Positions 24,208 to 30,111 of a DNA stretch of 31,633 nt are shown one piece after another; the stretch's first letter is position 1; each line of letters opens with the position of its first letter. This DNA is from an uncultured Eubacteriales bacterium (GTDB taxonomy: Bacteria > Bacillota > Clostridia > Christensenellales > UBA1242). The translations under genes were made by a program, and so were the position numbers. The DNA is taken from the NCBI GenBank assembly GCA_948607205.1, contig CAPERS010000008.1:14876-46508 (forward strand). Reading direction: 5' to 3'. The notes beneath the pieces were generated by a model. That model was not told where the DNA came from. It did not search any database and saw only the letters and a program-made list of their open reading frames with translations.

Positions 24208-24723
24208 TTATTTCTTTTTAGATTGCTTTTTTCCTTTTCCATTTCTATCAGCCAAAAATGACATTGCCATGATAGCGAAAGAAATAATGAAGTTGATAAT
24301 TGCGCCCCAACCGATATAGTAAGTGCCAACTTTTGATAAAACAACGTTATTGTTATAATCTACAACTTGAACAGCAACGCAAATGAAAATTGCAATAAGT
24401 GAAATAACTGTCAACATAACTGATAAAACAGTCAAAACTTTCACAATTTTGTTATTTTTAATCACATTAAAATCTGCCAAGATATTGATAATTGACAAGA
24501 TGATAAGAAGTGACAAAGTGATTGTGGCGATAATGCCAAAAGCATAGGCTGCAGTCAACACTTCATTGACGCCTTCACCTGTGAAACCAAACACGTTGGT
24601 TGAGTTATTTGCCAGCCCATTCAAAGCCGATACTGTGAAATGTGGTTGAGTTAAAAACACAATTCCAAGAACTGACAAAATAAGAGTTCCTAAATGTCCA
24701 AGAAAACTTGTTAGTTTTTTCAT
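24208..24723 (-). CDS. Four-helix membrane protein of unknown function
   Basis: A 171-residue protein with four hydrophobic segments (about 10-30, 57-85, 92-118, 135-158) and a Lys-rich C-terminal tail (NGKGKKQSKKK). The family is not recognised. The start is ATG 24723, with AAGGGGGA upstream, 3 nt after the stop of the stomatin-like gene, so it is almost certainly the third gene of the nfeD-stomatin operon. A role in the same membrane microdomain complex is a reasonable inference, nothing more. Confidence 0.75.
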   Translation of the reverse strand: MKKLTSFLGHLGTLILSVLGIVFLTQPHFTVSALNGLANNSTNVFGFTGEGVNEVLTAAYAFGIIATITLSLLIILSIINILADFNVIKNNKIVKVLTVLSVMLTVISLIAIFICVAVQVVDYNNNVVLSKVGTYYIGWGAIINFIISFAIMAMSFLADRNGKGKKQSKKK

Positions 24724-24726
24724 AAA

Positions 24727-25659
24727 TTATTCCCCCTTACCTGATTTCTTTTTGCCTTCTGGCTTATCAGTTTTGATTGTTTCAGTTATGCTTGCAAGAA
24801 GACCTGTCACATTTTGAATTTCGCTTGGAACGATAATTTTTGTGCTTTGTCCGTCAGCAAGTTTTTTGAGTGCTTCAAAGCCTTGAAGAGTCACATATGC
24901 TGGAACTGGATTTGATTTGTTGATAAGGTCGATAGCCTTACTTTCACCTTCTGCCTCAGCAATTTTTGTTGCTTTTTCAGCTTCTGCGGCAAGAATTTTT
25001 GCCTCTTTGTCAGCCTCAGCTTTCAAGATTTTTGCAGCCTTTTCACCTTCGGCAACAAGAATTGTTGATTTCTTTTCACCTTCGGCCTTCAAAATTTGTT
25101 CACGGCGTTCACGCTCTGCCCTCATTTGTTTTTCCATAGCGTCGCGGATATCTTTTGGTGGAAGAATGTTTTTAAGTTCCACACGGTTAATTTTGATGCC
25201 CCAAGGGTCTGTTGCTTCATCAAGAATAGTTCTCATTTTTGTGTTTACAGTATCTCTTGAAGTAAGGGTTTGGTCAAGTTCAAGTTCACCAACAATATTA
25301 CGAAGAGTTGTCGCTGTCAAGTTTTCGATAGCTCTGATTGGTTGGTCAACTCCGTAAGAATAAAGTTTTGCATCAGTTATTTGGAAATAAACAACTGTGT
25401 CAATTTGCATTGTTACGTTATCTTTTGTGATAACAGGTTGTGGATTGAAGTCTGCAACAATCTCTTTAAGTGAGATTGGTTTGCTTGTGCGGTCAAAGAA
25501 TGGAATCACAAGATGGATACCAGTTTCCAAAGTTTTGCAGTATTTTCCAAGTCTTTCAACAACAACTGCGGTTGCCTGCTTTACGATACGCACTGATGCA
25601 CAAAGAATAATCAGTGCAAGCACGCCTAAAACGATTAATACAATTCCCCAAGCGCTCAT
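24727..25659 (-). CDS. SPFH/Band 7 (stomatin-like) membrane scaffold protein
   Basis: A 310-residue protein with an N-terminal membrane segment (5-22) followed by the SPFH domain (VVERLGKYCKTLETGIHLVIPF, NVTMQIDTVVYFQITD, RNIVGELELDQTLTSRD, DPWGIKINRVELKNILPP). A long Ala/Glu/Lys heptad-like helix (about 180-245) carries repeated AE-[G/A]-E-K-x-x-x-IL units, as in QmcA/YbbK-type stomatins. The C-terminal tail is Lys-rich. Such proteins form oligomeric rings or microdomains and act with NfeD partners. Its ATG directly abuts the stop codon of nfeD (TAA-ATG), with AAGGAGG inside the nfeD end, indicating coupled translation. Confidence 0.92.
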   Translation of the reverse strand: MSAWGIVLIVLGVLALIILCASVRIVKQATAVVVERLGKYCKTLETGIHLVIPFFDRTSKPISLKEIVADFNPQPVITKDNVTMQIDTVVYFQITDAKLYSYGVDQPIRAIENLTATTLRNIVGELELDQTLTSRDTVNTKMRTILDEATDPWGIKINRVELKNILPPKDIRDAMEKQMRAERERREQILKAEGEKKSTILVAEGEKAAKILKAEADKEAKILAAEAEKATKIAEAEGESKAIDLINKSNPVPAYVTLQGFEALKKLADGQSTKIIVPSEIQNVTGLLASITETIKTDKPEGKKKSGKGE

Positions 25660-26214
25660 TTATTTTTCCTCCTTTTTGCTCGATGACAATTTGTTTGTTT
25701 TTGAAGTATCGGCTACCTCAATTTTCTCCTCTTTTGTTTTTTGTTCAGTTATCTTTTCTTTTGTTTTATCTTCTTGTTCGTTTATCATTTTAACAATAAG
25801 TTTGTTTCCGTCAACTTTAACAACTTCAACAATTTGACCTTTTTCAATTGTTTCATTTTTTTCAGCACGTGCGCTCCAAACAACATCGTTGATTTTGACT
25901 GCGCCAAGCGTTTCGAAATCAGTTCTTTCAATCATTCTGATTTTCTTGCCTATAAGTGCGTCAACGTTGGTTTTGTAGTTAGCATTTTTAAGCAAAAACT
26001 TTCGAGTGATTTTTCGAAGAAAAATCAGTAGCAATGCTGAAACAACCACGAAAGTTGCAACTTGGATTTCCCACCGCACACCTCCAATCGATGAAAGAAT
26101 GAATGGAATGATTGCACCAATTGTGAACCAGATTGAAGTCAAGTCAAGACTTATGAACTCAACGATTGCAGTCATTGCGATAACGCCGAGCCAAACCCAG
26201 AACATAACTTCCAT
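25660..26214 (-). CDS. NfeD-family membrane protein
   Basis: A 184-residue short-form NfeD. It has three to four membrane segments in the first 70 residues, then a soluble OB-like domain (about 85-145; ALIGKKIRMIERTDFETLGAV, VVWSARAEKNETIEKGQIVEVV is the recognisable NfeD core) and a Lys/Glu-rich tail of about 40 residues. NfeD proteins partner with stomatins in membrane-quality-control complexes, and here the stomatin gene follows immediately. The start at 26214 follows AGGAGGGG; an alternative ATG at 26205 would be three codons shorter. The promoter is fully consensus. Confidence 0.9.
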   Translation of the reverse strand: MEVMFWVWLGVIAMTAIVEFISLDLTSIWFTIGAIIPFILSSIGGVRWEIQVATFVVVSALLLIFLRKITRKFLLKNANYKTNVDALIGKKIRMIERTDFETLGAVKINDVVWSARAEKNETIEKGQIVEVVKVDGNKLIVKMINEQEDKTKEKITEQKTKEEKIEVADTSKTNKLSSSKKEEK

Positions 26215-26243
26215 AACTCCCCTCCTTTTAGTTTGATAATTAA

Positions 26244-26272
26244 ATTATACATCACGCATAAATTCATGTCAA
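26244..26272 (-). promoter_or_regulatory. Consensus promoter of the nfeD operon
   Basis: Minus strand: -35 TTGACA (26267-26272), 17-nt spacer, -10 TATAAT (26244-26249), both hexamers perfect. It suggests strong constitutive transcription. Confidence 0.9.
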
Positions 26273-26319
26273 ACAATTTGCACATGATACAAAATATATA
26301 TGCAAGATTTTCAATATGT

Positions 26320-27060
26320 TTAACTTTTTTTATCAAACTTGCCTTTGAAATTCAGCCCTGCCTTTGTTGCCTGTTCCTTGCTTTTTCTTGGAGGAATAAT
26401 ATAGTGTTTTCCGTCTTTGCGAAATTTATTACCTGTATCATAAAATATAAATGAAGTATCTGTCCTTTTGCACTGCTCTTGCAAGTCTTTGACCCAGTCA
26501 TAGTCAAGTTCACGTGCGCCGTCATAGTTTTCTCCGCTCACGTAAACATAGTCAATCTTGCCGGTTTCTAGGTAGCACTCCATATCAACCTTTTCCAGCA
26601 TTGGTGAAACAAGCACACCTTTTGTTTTGACTGGAAGGTCAATAAAACTTGGCAGGCGCTCATCAATCCTCTTTTGATTTTCGCAAGTCAAGTTGATTGC
26701 GACGTGGTCATAATCTGAGCCGAAGTCATAAGGCAGACACTCTTTAATTCGGTTATAACGTTTGGTGAAAATGACAAATTTGACTTTGGGTCTTTGTTTT
26801 ATCATCTGCCAAACTTCATCACGCCAAGGATCTGCTTCTTTGATAAAGAAGTCAGAAGTGAGGCATACTGCAACCTCGACGCCGTCAGGTATTTTATAGT
26901 TGCCACTTCTGTCTTTCTTTATGATTTTATCAAACTCTGCGTTTTTCTTTACAATTTCGGTATCTATATTCCGCTTTTTATCAAAGTGAAAGACATAGCA
27001 GTTTTTGCATGCTTCGCTAAATCTATGACAGCCGTGCCAAGGGTTATACATATATCTCAT
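26320..27060 (-). CDS. DUF5131-like (phage Gp37/Gp68 family) protein
   Basis: A 246-residue protein. It begins MRYMYNPWHGCHRFSEACKNCYVF, with the NPW-x-GC...C-x2-C layout of the DUF5131/Gp37Gp68 family, which resembles radical-SAM-type iron-sulfur proteins. Later family-like parts are VAVCLTSDFF, WRDEVWQMIKQRPKVKFVIFTKR, HVAINLTCENQKR and the ISPMLE-type LVSPMLEKV. The Cys ligands are spaced C-x7-C-x2-C (about residues 11, 19, 22). The function of the family is not established. No Shine-Dalgarno is seen; ATG 27060 lies at the expected transcription start of the promoter at 27067-27094, and ATG 27051 is the alternative. Cloverleaf element B lies just upstream. Confidence 0.8.
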   Translation of the reverse strand: MRYMYNPWHGCHRFSEACKNCYVFHFDKKRNIDTEIVKKNAEFDKIIKKDRSGNYKIPDGVEVAVCLTSDFFIKEADPWRDEVWQMIKQRPKVKFVIFTKRYNRIKECLPYDFGSDYDHVAINLTCENQKRIDERLPSFIDLPVKTKGVLVSPMLEKVDMECYLETGKIDYVYVSGENYDGARELDYDWVKDLQEQCKRTDTSFIFYDTGNKFRKDGKHYIIPPRKSKEQATKAGLNFKGKFDKKS

Positions 27061-27066
27061 AGTTAT

Positions 27067-27094
27067 ATTATATATCAAATTTTATTCATGACAA
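27067..27094 (-). promoter_or_regulatory. Promoter of the DUF5131-like gene
   Basis: Minus strand: -35 TTGTCA (27089-27094), 16-nt spacer, -10 TATAAT (27067-27072). Only 6 nt separate the -10 from ATG 27060, so the mRNA would begin at or next to the start codon. Confidence 0.65.
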
Positions 27095-27137
27095 AATGAT
27101 TTGCAAAATATATTTTTTTGTTGTAAAATAGGCTATC

Positions 27138-27241
27138 GCGCGGAAGAACATCAGTCGCATCGCATTTTTTGCGATGCGACTGATGTGAGCGGATTGCAAT
27201 TCTTGCAAACCGCTTGCGCCAGACTTGGCGCACTTCCGCGC
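27138..27241. repeat. 104-bp cloverleaf inverted-repeat element B
   Basis: The outer stem GCGCGGAAG (27138-27146) pairs with CTTCCGCGC (27233-27241). Inside are three hairpins in a row: 27148-27164/27170-27186 (17 bp, T5 loop), 27189-27199/27203-27213 (11 positions with one A/A mismatch, loop TTC) and 27215-27221/27226-27232 (7 bp, loop GACT). Arms are separated by one or two bases or none. The architecture and length match element A (103 bp), but the stem sequences differ. G+C is far above the flanks. It lies between the terminator of the MBL gene and the promoter of the DUF5131-like gene; the rest of the 27061-27345 gap holds only those signals. Confidence 0.88.
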
Positions 27242-27312
27242 ACCCCGAAAAAACTTGATTTCAACAAAAAAATTCACCGCTTGCCGACTATATAATAAAC
27301 AACAACATATTC

Positions 27313-27340
27313 AAAAAAGACCTCAAATGAGGTCTTTTTT
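27313..27340 (-). terminator. Terminator of the MBL/deaminase unit
   Basis: AAAAAAGACCTC (27313-27324) pairs with GAGGTCTTTTTT (27329-27340), loop AAAT. The A and T runs make it bidirectional. Confidence 0.92.
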
Positions 27341-27345
27341 AAATT

Positions 27346-28056
27346 CTATTTAACCACCTTAAATCCTTTTTCTTTTAAAAGTGCTGGCAAGCACTCATCA
27401 TCTATATGCATGCAATAAACTTGTTTTCGTTTCTCTTTCGGAACAAGATTTTCAAGAACTTTATAGTTTGTGTGAACATTTCCTTCCCAATCTTCAAGGC
27501 AGGTGTCACAATAAAACTCATCATTTTTATTTAGCGAAGAAACAACGTTTTTAATATACTCTTGGTCATTTGTGTCACCTGAGAAATAAATCTTGCTTTT
27601 GTCAGCCATTTCAATTTCAACTGCATAGCACTGACCTAAACTTTTGGAATGCGAAACACGAACATACTTGCAATTTTTAATTTGAGTGAATTTATCTTCC
27701 AAATTCTCTCCAACAAATTCAAAATGCTTTTCGCTCACACCTTGAAATTTTAAAAATGCTGAAAGTTCATCTTCTTTATTCCCCACCCCGCTTGAAAGCA
27801 ATTTAACTTTGGTGTTTAAATTGAAGCAAGCATAATAAATAAGAGTTGACAAACTGCCAACATGGTCACCATGCATATGAGTTATTGCAACAAAGATATT
27901 TTTTACGCCCGAGAGGATATTCTTCTTAATAACCTTTTCGAAAACGCTCTCTCCAAAATCTAAAAACAAAATACTGTCGCCATCTTTATAATAAGCACAG
28001 TTGTTGCCTCTCTTGACATTGAAAGCACTTCCCGTTCCAACAAATTTAAGTTGCAT
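27346..28056 (-). CDS. MBL-fold metallo-hydrolase (RNase Z/BN-like)
   Basis: A 236-residue protein with a metallo-beta-lactamase fold. Metal ligands are visible in THMHGDH (about residues 59-65), SHSKS with His near 135, SGDTND (Asp near 159) and a C-terminal MHIDDE His (near 217). The GTGSAFNVKRGNNCAYY start and LFLDFGES are typical of RNase Z/phosphodiesterase-like members. The substrate could be RNA 3' ends, cyclic nucleotides or phosphonate intermediates; it cannot be told here. It lies 13 nt downstream of the deaminase gene, with AGGAGA before its ATG, so they form an operon. Confidence 0.85.
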   Translation of the reverse strand: MQLKFVGTGSAFNVKRGNNCAYYKDGDSILFLDFGESVFEKVIKKNILSGVKNIFVAITHMHGDHVGSLSTLIYYACFNLNTKVKLLSSGVGNKEDELSAFLKFQGVSEKHFEFVGENLEDKFTQIKNCKYVRVSHSKSLGQCYAVEIEMADKSKIYFSGDTNDQEYIKNVVSSLNKNDEFYCDTCLEDWEGNVHTNYKVLENLVPKEKRKQVYCMHIDDECLPALLKEKGFKVVK

Positions 28057-28069
28057 ATTTTTCTCCTAA

Positions 28070-28537
28070 TTAATAATTGACTTTATCTTTAATTTCCATA
28101 TATTCTTTAAATAGTTTCAAGCATTCTTCGTGGTCAATCTGCTGAATTTTATCTTTCATCTTTTCAGTCGAAATTTCAAGTTTATCATAGAACACATTGT
28201 CACGGAAACCAATCATTTCGTTTTCTTTGATTGTGCAACCATAATAAATCTTTTCCACATTCGACCACAAAATTGCACCAAGGCACATTGGACAAGGCTC
28301 ACCAGTTGTGTAAATCTCGCAACCAGAGAGGTCAAAGGAATTGATATTTTTGCAAGCATCACGTATCGCAGAAATCTCGCCATGGCAAGTTGGGTCATTA
28401 TCTTTGACAACTCTGTTATGTCCTTGACCTAAAATCCCCCCCCCGATTTTTACAATCACAGCGCCGAAAGGTCCACCATCACCGGCTTGAATACCTTTGC
28501 GCGCTTCTTCAATTGCAATTTTCATATATTTGTTCAT
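28070..28537 (-). CDS. Guanine/nucleoside deaminase (GuaD-like), containing a nine-G tract
   Basis: A 155-residue zinc deaminase of the CDA fold. The zinc site is in CHGE (His 52, catalytic Glu 54) and PCPMC (Cys 82, Cys 85). GGPFGAVIV, GHNRV-x-x-DNDPT and ISAIRDACKN resemble B. subtilis-type guanine deaminase, which also has about 156 residues. The reaction would be guanine to xanthine, a purine-salvage step; other bases or nucleosides are possible. Codons for IGGGILG contain an uninterrupted run of nine G (C run on the plus strand at 28436-28444), so slippage could switch the frame. GGAGGG precedes ATG 28537. Confidence 0.87.
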   Translation of the reverse strand: MNKYMKIAIEEARKGIQAGDGGPFGAVIVKIGGGILGQGHNRVVKDNDPTCHGEISAIRDACKNINSFDLSGCEIYTTGEPCPMCLGAILWSNVEKIYYGCTIKENEMIGFRDNVFYDKLEISTEKMKDKIQQIDHEECLKLFKEYMEIKDKVNY

Positions 28538-28557
28538 AAAACCCTCCTATATTAATC

Positions 28558-28598
28558 ATTATATAATATATTTTAGCACAATCAAATTTGTTTAACAA
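28558..28598 (-). promoter_or_regulatory. Promoter region of the deaminase/MBL operon (two overlapping candidates)
   Basis: Minus strand candidate 1: TTGATT (28580-28585), 16-nt spacer, TATAAT (28558-28563). Candidate 2: TTGTTA (28593-28598), 17-nt spacer, TAAAAT (28570-28575) with extended TG-n. Both are plausible; I cannot choose between them. Confidence 0.55.
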
Positions 28599-28704
28599 AT
28601 AAAATTATAAAATTAAAGTAAATCTTTTTTTTCTGAAAAGATAATAAAAATTTAATCAAAATCATGAAATTTTCAAATTTTTTGCAAAAAATATATAAAA
28701 ACAG

Positions 28705-28733
28705 TTGATTTTTTTTAAAGTTTTTGCTATAGT
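28705..28733 (+). promoter_or_regulatory. Promoter of tRNA-Gly
   Basis: Plus strand: -35 TTGATT (28705-28710), 17-nt spacer, -10 TATAGT (28728-28733) with extended TG-n, implying a leader of about 55-60 nt before the tRNA. Confidence 0.6.
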
Positions 28734-28797
28734 TATAGAGCAAACATTGATTGACGCATAAAATGATAATGTCAAAAGGCTTGCAAAAACGCAATTT

Positions 28798-28872
28798 GCG
28801 GGAATGGCTTAGTGGTATAGCGCAACCTTGCCAAGGTTGAGGTCGCGGGTTCGATCCCCGTTTCCCGCTCCA
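28798..28872 (+). tRNA. tRNA-Gly (anticodon GCC)
   Basis: The acceptor GCGGGAA pairs with TTCCCGC. The anticodon stem CAACC/GGTTG encloses loop TTGCCAA (anticodon GCC). The T arm CGGGTTCGATCCCCG is intact, the discriminator is T, and CCA is encoded (28870-28872). Its 3' part is repeated 250 bp downstream, so the gene is the target of a small insertion. Confidence 0.97.
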
Positions 28873-28882
28873 TTCGGAAACT
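28852..28882 (+). repeat. 31-bp direct repeat, left copy (3' end of tRNA-Gly)
   Basis: Runs from inside the tRNA T arm through CCA and 10 nt beyond. An identical 31-bp copy lies at 29102-29132. The copies are exactly 250 bp apart, like attL and attR of an element integrated into a tRNA 3' end. Confidence 0.92.
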
Positions 28883-28940
28883 TCATCTTAACTGGTCTCG
28901 ACTTTGCAAAAACAAAGTCTACGACCTTATCAATGAGTTT

Positions 28941-29005
28941 CCTCATTAACGACCAAACGAAAACGCACTTGTTTTAAGTGCGTTTTGTCGTTACGTTTTA
29001 TGAGG
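28941..29005 (+). repeat. Long nested hairpin inside the tRNA-Gly insertion
   Basis: CCTCATTAACGAC (28941-28953) pairs in two parts with GTCGTTA (28987-28993) and ATGAGG (29000-29005). Nested inside is AAAACGCACTT (28960-28970) with AAGTGCGTTTT (28976-28986), loop GTTTT. The inner 11-bp stem with its T run could act as terminator for the tRNA transcript. Confidence 0.75.
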
Positions 29006-29017
29006 TTATTAATATAA

Positions 29018-29113
29018 AAACGGGGAATCTCACCCGCTTTCGCGGTCGGAGCAAAGCGAAGAAGAATGCGTGCTCGGCCACTGGCAAACACGTTTGCCGA
29101 ACGATCCCCGTTT
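29018..29113. repeat. Possible third cloverleaf-like element (C), weaker
   Basis: The outer stem AAACGGGGA (29018-29026) pairs with TCCCCGTTT (29105-29113, inside the tRNA-derived repeat). Inner arms are CCGC/GCGG (29034-29037/29042-29045), GAGCA/TGCTC (29049-29053/29071-29075) and GGCAAA/TTTGCC (29083-29088/29093-29098). The length of 96 bp and the arm order resemble elements A and B, but the arms are shorter and less perfect. Confidence 0.45.
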
Positions 29114-29132
29114 CCCGCTCCATTCGGAAACT
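29102..29132 (+). repeat. 31-bp direct repeat, right copy
   Basis: Identical to 28852-28882; carries the tRNA-Gly 3' part without the rest of the tRNA. Confidence 0.92.
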
Positions 29133-29162
29133 CACACTTGATTAATCACAAGTGTGTTTTTT
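29133..29162 (+). terminator. Intrinsic terminator (probably the original tRNA-Gly terminator)
   Basis: CACACTTG (29133-29140) pairs with CAAGTGTG (29149-29156), 8-nt loop, followed by six T. It starts directly after the right 31-bp repeat. Confidence 0.88.
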
Positions 29163-29218
29163 AATAAAAAAGAAAATATAAAGATTTGATTTTTTATTCA
29201 GTCTTACTCCCCTTTTAT

Positions 29219-29247
29219 TTGCATTTAAATTTGATATATGCTAAACT
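29219..29247 (+). promoter_or_regulatory. Promoter of the SDR gene
   Basis: -35 TTGCAT (29219-29224), 17-nt spacer, -10 TAAACT (29242-29247); AAGGAG follows before ATG 29267. Confidence 0.55.
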
Positions 29248-29266
29248 AAAAATAAGGAGATAAAAC

Positions 29267-30019
29267 ATGAACAACAAAAAATTTCTCGTCACAGGTGCGG
29301 GGGGGGGTATTGGCTCAGCAATAGTCAGAAAAATCGCTCAAAACATTGAAAGCGGAGTGATTTTACTCCACTACAATAATAATATTAAAAATGTGCAAAA
29401 GTTGAAAAAAGAAATTGAAACTGATTTGGTCAAGGTAGACTTTTTTCAAGCAAATCTTGAAAGAAAAGAAGAATGCCAAAAACTTTGCGACACTGTTTTA
29501 AGCAAATATGGCGCAGTTGATGTTCTTGTCAACAACGCAGGCTTTGTGGAAGACAAAGAAATAAGTGAGCGAACATATGAAGACTTTGAGAAAACAGTTA
29601 AAATCAACCTTATTGCAAACTTTTATCTTTCAAAAGTTTTGGGCTTAAAAATGTTCGAGCAAAAGTTTGGCAAGATTGTGAACATTTCTTCAACAAGTGG
29701 ACTTATTCTTCACTCCGGCAGTATGTGCCCTACCTCAATTGACTATGACGCCACAAAAGCAGGCATCAATGCCCTAACCAAAAATTTTGCAATCGAGTTT
29801 GCGCCTTATGTCAATGTCAATGCGGTTGCGCCGGGATGGGTTGACACGCCAATGAATTATGAACTACCCGACTATGTCAGGAAAGAAGAAAGCGAGAAAA
29901 TACTCAAAAACCGCTGGGCAAAACCAGAAGAGATTGCCGACCTTGTTTGGTTTTTGATAAGCGATAAAGCCGATTTCATAAATGGAAGTATATACGAAAT
30001 TGACGGCGGAAAAAAATAA
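29267..30019 (+). CDS. Short-chain dehydrogenase/reductase (FabG-like), containing a nine-G tract
   Basis: A 250-residue classical SDR with the NAD(P)-binding motif TGAGGGIG (about residues 9-16), NNAG (near 88-91), the active-site Ser (NISSTSG, near 141-144), YDATK (Tyr near 161, Lys 165) and the PGW segment. Length and layout fit a 3-oxoacyl-ACP reductase or a related alcohol/sugar dehydrogenase; the substrate is not determinable. The glycine-rich loop is encoded by nine consecutive G (29299-29307) in this AT-rich genome. It is monocistronic, with its own promoter and terminator. Confidence 0.88.
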   Translation: MNNKKFLVTGAGGGIGSAIVRKIAQNIESGVILLHYNNNIKNVQKLKKEIETDLVKVDFFQANLERKEECQKLCDTVLSKYGAVDVLVNNAGFVEDKEISERTYEDFEKTVKINLIANFYLSKVLGLKMFEQKFGKIVNISSTSGLILHSGSMCPTSIDYDATKAGINALTKNFAIEFAPYVNVNAVAPGWVDTPMNYELPDYVRKEESEKILKNRWAKPEEIADLVWFLISDKADFINGSIYEIDGGKK

Positions 30020-30029
30020 CACCATTATG

Positions 30030-30053
30030 ACACCATACATTATGGTGTTTTTT
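30030..30053 (+). terminator. Intrinsic terminator of the SDR gene
   Basis: ACACCATA (30030-30037) pairs with TATGGTGT (30041-30048), 3-nt loop, with a T run to 30053. A partial copy of the left arm (ACACCAT) at 30020-30026 gives a second possible pairing. Confidence 0.85.
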
Positions 30054-30064
30054 ATATAAAAAAG

Positions 30065-30093
30065 TTTACTTTGCAGTTTTACAATGTTATAAT
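30065..30093 (+). promoter_or_regulatory. Promoter of the DUF5596-type acyltransferase gene
   Basis: -35 TTTACT (30065-30070), 17-nt spacer, -10 TATAAT (30088-30093) with extended TG-n, then AGGAG before GTG 30112. Confidence 0.65.
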
Positions 30094-30111
30094 ATTTTTA
30101 TAGGAGAGATT

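Larger units (their letters stand above)
28883..29132 (+). mobile_element. 250-bp insertion at the tRNA-Gly 3' end, bounded by 31-bp direct repeats
   Basis: The unit of 219 bp of unique sequence plus one copy of the 31-bp repeat contains no plausible gene. It holds a hairpin (28900-28906/28913-28919), a long nested hairpin (28941-29005) and a G+C-rich part with three hairpin arms bounded by an inverted copy of the repeat's CCCCGTTT motif (29018-29113). The original tRNA terminator appears displaced to 29133. No integrase is nearby, so it would be a non-autonomous element. Direct-repeat structure is seen; mobility is inferred. Confidence 0.65.
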
